Assembly: GCA_002340515.1 (NCBI GenBank)
Contig: DDMF01000001.1
Location: 38,801 to 48,529 of the forward strand
Reading direction: 5' to 3'
DNA from: Rhodobacteraceae bacterium UBA2553
Lineage (GTDB): Bacteria; Pseudomonadota; Alphaproteobacteria; Rhodobacterales; Rhodobacteraceae
DNA: 9,729 nucleotides
Shown: positions 6,107-9,729 of the stretch, in pieces
How the letters are laid out: each line of letters starts with the position of its first letter
Position numbering within the stretch: position 1 is the stretch's first letter
Translations under genes and position numbers: made by a program
Notes under the pieces: generated by a model
What the model was told of the DNA's origin: nothing
Seen by the model: the letters and a program-made list of their open reading frames with translations, nothing else
Database searches by the model: none

Positions 6107-8512
6107 ATGAGCGATTTTGATGATGATGACCTGTTTGAGCCGATCGAACCTGCGCAATCTGCGCCTAAAGTGCCCCTGTCGCAGCGGGCGATGGGCATCA
6201 GTGCGCCGCGTCCGGCCCCCTATCTGGACGGGCTGAACCCCGCGCAACGCGAAGCGGTCGAGGCATTGGATGGTCCGGTCTTGATGCTGGCGGGTGCGGG
6301 CACGGGCAAGACCAAAGCCCTGACCACACGCATCGCGCATCTTTTGAACACAGGCCAAGCGCGGCCCAATGAAATCCTGTCGGTGACCTTCACCAACAAA
6401 GCCGCGCGCGAGATGAAAAACCGGGTGGCGAACCTTTTGGGCCAAACGGTTGAGGGCATGCCGTGGATGGGCACGTTTCACTCCATTTGTGTGAAACTTC
6501 TGCGCCGCCACGCTGAACTTGTGGGGCTGAAGTCGAACTTTACCATTCTGGACACCGATGATCAGAATCGGCTGTTGAAACAGCTGATTGTTGCGGCCAA
6601 TATTGATGAGAAACGCTGGCCTGCGCGTCTGCTGTCTGGCGTGATTGACAATTGGAAAAACCGCGCCTGGACCCCGGCGCAGGTGCCCACAGGGGACGCC
6701 AGTGCGTTTAACGGCCAAGGTGTTGATCTTTATCACCAATATCAAGAACGCCTAAAGACGCTGAACGCCTGTGATTTTGGCGATTTACTGCTGCATATGG
6801 TGACGATTTTCCAGCGTCACGATGACATTCTGAAGCAATATCAAACGTGGTTTCGCTATATCCTCGTGGACGAATATCAAGACACCAATGTGGCGCAATA
6901 TCTGTGGCTAAGGCTGCTGGCGGCGGGCCATAAAAACATCTGTTGCGTCGGCGATGATGATCAGTCGATTTACGGTTGGCGCGGGGCCGAAGTGGGCAAT
7001 ATCTTGCGGTTTGAGGCTGATTTCCCCGGTGCAAAAGTTGTGAAGCTTGAGCAAAACTACCGCTCCACCGCGCATATTTTGGGGGCTGCTGCCGGTGTCA
7101 TTCGTGGCAACGAAGGGCGTTTGGGCAAAGAGCTTTGGACCGACGCGGAAGGCGGCGACAAGGTGCGTTTGATCGGCCATTGGGATGGCAACGAAGAGGC
7201 GCGCTGGGTCGGCGAAGAGCTTGAGGCGATGCAGCGTGGCACCCGTGGAAACGCCCCGCTGTCGCTGGATGATATGGCGATTTTGGTGCGGGCGTCCCAT
7301 CAGATGCGCGCCTTTGAAGATCGGTTTCTGACCATAGGATTGCCGTACCGTGTGATCGGCGGGCCGCGCTTTTATGAGCGCTTGGAAATCCGCGACGCGA
7401 TGGCCTATTTCCGCCTTGCGGTCAGTCAGGACGATGATCTGGCGTTTGAGCGGATTGTGAACACGCCGCGCCGTGGGTTGGGCGACAAAGCTGTGCAAAC
7501 CATTCAACGGTTGGCGCGGCAAAATGGTGTGTCGCTGGTCGAAGGCGCGCGCATTGCGGTGGAGCAGGGCGAGATCAAGGGCAAAGGTGGCAAAGGGCTG
7601 GCGGATCTGGTGATCGGGCTGGATCGCTGGCACAAGCAAATGACGGAGGAGGCGGATACCCACGTCGAACTTGCCGAAATGATTCTCGATGACAGTGGCT
7701 ACACCGCGCATTGGATGAATGACAAAACGCCCGAGGCGCCGGGGCGGCTCGAGAACCTCAAGGAATTGGTCAAGGCGCTGGAAGGGTTTGAAAACCTTCA
7801 AGGGTTCTTGGAGCATGTGTCGCTGATCATGGACAATGAAAGCGAAAACTCGGAAGAAAAAGTCACGATCATGACGCTGCATGCCGCCAAAGGGTTGGAA
7901 TACCCGGCGGTGTTTTTGCCGGGCTGGGAAGATGGTCTGTTTCCGTCGCAGCGTTCGATGGATGAAAGTGGGCTTAAGGGCCTCGAAGAAGAGCGGCGTC
8001 TGGCTTATGTGGGCATCACACGGGCGGAGACGATCTGTACCATTTCCTTCGCGGCAAACCGGTTGGTCTATGGCCAATGGCAGTCGCAATTGCCGTCACG
8101 GTTTGTCGATGAACTGCCCGAAGAGCATGTGGATGTGCTGACCCCGCCGGGCCTGTATGGCGGCGGGTATGGCGCGGCCAGTGGGATGTCTGGTGTTGGG
8201 TCGAAAATCGAAGAACAAGCCCTGCGCGCAGATGCCTATAACTCACCGGGTTGGAAGCGGATGCAGGAAAACACCGGTGGGAAGCTGCGTGCAAAATCCA
8301 GCCCCGGCGAGGCGCGAGGATTGGTCATTGATATGGCGGCGGTGTCGTCCTTCACCCAAGGCAACCGGGTGTTTCATCAAAAATTTGGCTATGGCACTGT
8401 GATGGGGATCGAAGGGGATAAGCTGGACATCGAATTTGACAAAGCTGGTGCGAAAAAGGTGATTTCCAAGTTTATCATCTTGGCATCTGAAGCGGGGGAC
8501 GTGCCGTTTTAG
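6107..8512 (+). CDS. uvrD: ATP-dependent DNA helicase, UvrD/PcrA type
   Basis: This is an 801-residue superfamily 1A 3'-5' DNA helicase, acting in nucleotide excision repair, mismatch repair and clearing of RecA or stalled RNA polymerase. An acidic, Pro-rich extension of about 40 residues precedes the Q motif LNPAQREAV (43-51). Then come Walker A AGAGTGKT (62-69), motif Ia TFTNKAAREM (94-103), motif II VDEYQDT (254-260), motif III GDDDQSIYGWRG (282-293), motif IV LEQNYRS (314-320), motif V TLHAAKGLEY (590-599) and motif VI RRLAYVGITRA (630-640). The C-terminal region near 751-789 (GNRVFHQKFGYGTV...) is the Tudor-like domain of PcrA/UvrD that contacts RNA polymerase. All catalytic motifs are intact. 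The ATG at 6107 follows an AAGAGAGGG purine run, set rather close; a longer reading from 6038 would run through the LexA box and promoter. Could equally be named pcrA. Confidence 0.95.
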   Translation: MSDFDDDDLFEPIEPAQSAPKVPLSQRAMGISAPRPAPYLDGLNPAQREAVEALDGPVLMLAGAGTGKTKALTTRIAHLLNTGQARPNEILSVTFTNKAAREMKNRVANLLGQTVEGMPWMGTFHSICVKLLRRHAELVGLKSNFTILDTDDQNRLLKQLIVAANIDEKRWPARLLSGVIDNWKNRAWTPAQVPTGDASAFNGQGVDLYHQYQERLKTLNACDFGDLLLHMVTIFQRHDDILKQYQTWFRYILVDEYQDTNVAQYLWLRLLAAGHKNICCVGDDDQSIYGWRGAEVGNILRFEADFPGAKVVKLEQNYRSTAHILGAAAGVIRGNEGRLGKELWTDAEGGDKVRLIGHWDGNEEARWVGEELEAMQRGTRGNAPLSLDDMAILVRASHQMRAFEDRFLTIGLPYRVIGGPRFYERLEIRDAMAYFRLAVSQDDDLAFERIVNTPRRGLGDKAVQTIQRLARQNGVSLVEGARIAVEQGEIKGKGGKGLADLVIGLDRWHKQMTEEADTHVELAEMILDDSGYTAHWMNDKTPEAPGRLENLKELVKALEGFENLQGFLEHVSLIMDNESENSEEKVTIMTLHAAKGLEYPAVFLPGWEDGLFPSQRSMDESGLKGLEEERRLAYVGITRAETICTISFAANRLVYGQWQSQLPSRFVDELPEEHVDVLTPPGLYGGGYGAASGMSGVGSKIEEQALRADAYNSPGWKRMQENTGGKLRAKSSPGEARGLVIDMAAVSSFTQGNRVFHQKFGYGTVMGIEGDKLDIEFDKAGAKKVISKFIILASEAGDVPF

Positions 8513-8537
8513 TCCGGCGAGTGTGGTCATTTACGTG

Positions 8538-8567
8538 AAAAGGGCGGCATCGCAGTGCCGCCCTTTT
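8538..8567. terminator. terminator of uvrD, probably bidirectional
   Basis: AAAAGGGCGGCA (8538-8549) and TGCCGCCCTTTT (8556-8567) form a perfect 12-bp stem with a 6-base loop. The A/T ends of the stem supply a T-run on both strands. It begins 26 bases after the uvrD stop and could also stop transcripts coming from the convergent TRAP gene. Confidence 0.88.
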
Positions 8568-8575
8568 GCGATTTA

Positions 8576-8686
8576 AAGCGTTTCGAAAAAAACCTGAATC
8601 ACCGGTTTCTGGCGAAACGCGCGAAACACTGAAATGTTGGGTGGCGTTTCGAATGATCCCTGTCTCAGGTTTAATTCGAAACGCTT
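8576..8686. repeat. tandem pair of related hairpins (REP-like palindromes)
   Basis: Unit 1 (8578-8620) is GCGTTTCG...CGAAACGC with an inner AAACC/GGTTT pairing. Unit 2 (8644-8684) is GCGTTTCGAA...TTCGAAACGC, a perfect 10-bp outer stem with an inner CCTG/CAGG pairing. The two units share the same outer stem, and the outermost 22-base arms (8576-8597 and 8665-8686) are inverted copies agreeing at 20 of 22 positions. Between two convergent genes, this layout resembles REP/BIME elements. The function is not known, and no transposase is nearby. Confidence 0.6.
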
Positions 8687-8699
8687 CAGGTCAATGGGT

Positions 8700-9729
8700 T
8701 CACACTTGGCTGGGCAGCCATAGAACAATCCATGGGAAGGCCACGAGCAACGCGATGGTCACCGCATCTGCGATGAAAAACGGCGTCACCCCTTTGAACA
8801 CATCCTGCACGGTCAAATCATCGCGCACGCCCGCAACCACAAAGCAATTGAGGCCAATGGGGGGCGTGATCAGGCAAAACTCGGCCATTTTCACCACCAA
8901 GATCCCGAACCAAATTGCGCACATCGGGCCGGACATGCCGAAGGCGCTGTCGGTGGCTGCGACAAACTCACCGCCATTCAATGCCATGACCGCCGGGTAG
9001 ACCACTGGCAGGGTTAGAAGCAGCATACCAATTGCGTCCATGAACATGCCCAAAACCGCATAAGCCAACAGGATGCAGACGAGAATCAACATTGGCGACA
9101 GGGTGAGCGAGGTGATCCAGTCGGAAAAGGCGCCGGGCAGATCAGCAAAGCCCAAGAACCGCACGTAAATCAGCACGCCCCAGATGATGGTGAAAATCAT
9201 TGCGGACAGTTTGGCGGTTTCCAGCAGGGCGGATTTCAGCTCGTGCCAGCGCATTCCGCGATACAGCGCCATGAGAAAGACGACAAAGGCCCCAATCGCT
9301 CCGCCTTCGGTTGGGGTGCCCCAAGCATCGCCGCCGAAGGGATTGTAAACAAAGAGGATAATGGTGGCGACCACCACCAGAATGGGCAAGGCAGGTGGCA
9401 AAGACGCAAAGCGTTGCCGCCATGTAAACCCGGTGACGCGTGGTCCAAACCCTTTGAAGGTCAGCGCAAGGCCGATGATCAATAGCCCATAAATGACGGC
9501 GGAAAACGCGCCTGGAATAAACCCTGCGAGCAGGAGCTTGCCCACATCTTGCTCTACGATAATGGCATAGATCACCAGAATTGCTGAGGGTGGGATGAGT
9601 GAGGCCAAGGTGCCGCCCGCCGCCACAACCCCCGCTGCAAAGCGTTTGTCATAGCCAATGGCCAGCATTTCCGGGATGGCAATGCGGGCAAACACGGCGG
9701 AGGTGGCGACCGAAGCGCCAGACACGGCG
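8700..9729 (-). CDS. TRAP transporter large permease, DctM family (partial, N-terminus outside window)
   Basis: About 342 C-terminal residues of a sodium-coupled TRAP carrier's large membrane subunit are visible; the reading frame is open to the right edge and the true start lies outside. Family signatures appear in order: VSGASVATSAVFARIAIPEM, YDKRFAAGVVAAGGTL with PPSAILVIYA, the TPTEGGAIGA loop, GMFMDAIGMLLLTLP, and WFGILVVKMAEFCLITPPIGLNCFV near the end. The regular hydrophobic helices fit the 11-13 membrane segments of the family. With a periplasmic DctP protein and a small DctQ subunit, presumably encoded outside the window, it would import an organic acid or similar solute; the substrate cannot be deduced. 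The GTG at 9725 is an internal codon rather than a start, because the conserved segment begins before it. The gene converges on uvrD, and its stop at 8700 lies 14 bases from the hairpin repeat. Confidence 0.93.
   Translation of the reverse strand, partial: AVSGASVATSAVFARIAIPEMLAIGYDKRFAAGVVAAGGTLASLIPPSAILVIYAIIVEQDVGKLLLAGFIPGAFSAVIYGLLIIGLALTFKGFGPRVTGFTWRQRFASLPPALPILVVVATIILFVYNPFGGDAWGTPTEGGAIGAFVVFLMALYRGMRWHELKSALLETAKLSAMIFTIIWGVLIYVRFLGFADLPGAFSDWITSLTLSPMLILVCILLAYAVLGMFMDAIGMLLLTLPVVYPAVMALNGGEFVAATDSAFGMSGPMCAIWFGILVVKMAEFCLITPPIGLNCFVVAGVRDDLTVQDVFKGVTPFFIADAVTIALLVAFPWIVLWLPSQV

Noticed and set aside
6908..8089. A 393-codon open frame on the minus strand, antisense to uvrD
   Set aside because: It covers the helicase motifs on the opposite strand. 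Its Arg/His/Gln-rich translation matches no family and fits a shadow of high-GC codon use.
8576..8686. CRISPR array or insertion-sequence ends
   Set aside because: There are only two units, arranged as hairpins with no regular spacers, no transposase gene and no target-site duplication.

Overview
The window looks like ordinary chromosomal DNA from an alphaproteobacterium, most likely a marine Rhodobacteraceae (Roseobacter-type) bacterium. The grounds are the moderately high GC content, the protein style of TopA, PcrA/UvrD and the ScoAB pair, a TRAP transporter, and a LexA box of the alphaproteobacterial GTTC-N7-GTTC form. The lineage is judged from overall style and was not tested by a database search. 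Coding density is high. No mobile element, CRISPR array, rRNA or tRNA is visible.

Layout. Bases 1-830 (minus): the N-terminal part of a multi-pass membrane protein of the UPF0104 / lysylphosphatidylglycerol-synthase transmembrane family, cut by the window edge. 919-1638 (minus): a small class I SAM-dependent methyltransferase. 1729-3054 (minus): scoA-scoB, the two subunits of a 3-oxoacid CoA-transferase, followed by a clear rho-independent terminator. 3293-5887 (minus): topA, DNA topoisomerase I, with its own terminator placed in the scoA upstream region. 6107-8512 (plus): a PcrA/UvrD-type helicase divergent from topA, followed by a perfect 12-bp terminator stem. 8700-9729 (minus): the C-terminal three quarters or so of a TRAP transporter large permease (DctM family), cut by the right edge.

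The units are mostly independent. scoAB forms a tight two-gene operon for acetoacetate activation. topA and uvrD share a 219-bp divergent intergenic region holding a candidate topA promoter, a short GC-rich hairpin, and a match to the LexA operator that overlaps the likely uvrD -35 region, which suggests that the helicase is SOS-controlled. No gap exceeds 300 bases.

I found no new multi-gene system. The items most worth a second look are non-coding: the SOS box before uvrD, a tandem pair of related hairpins between uvrD and the TRAP gene (REP-like), an intergenic repeat candidate before scoA, and the crowded terminator/start region of the methyltransferase.
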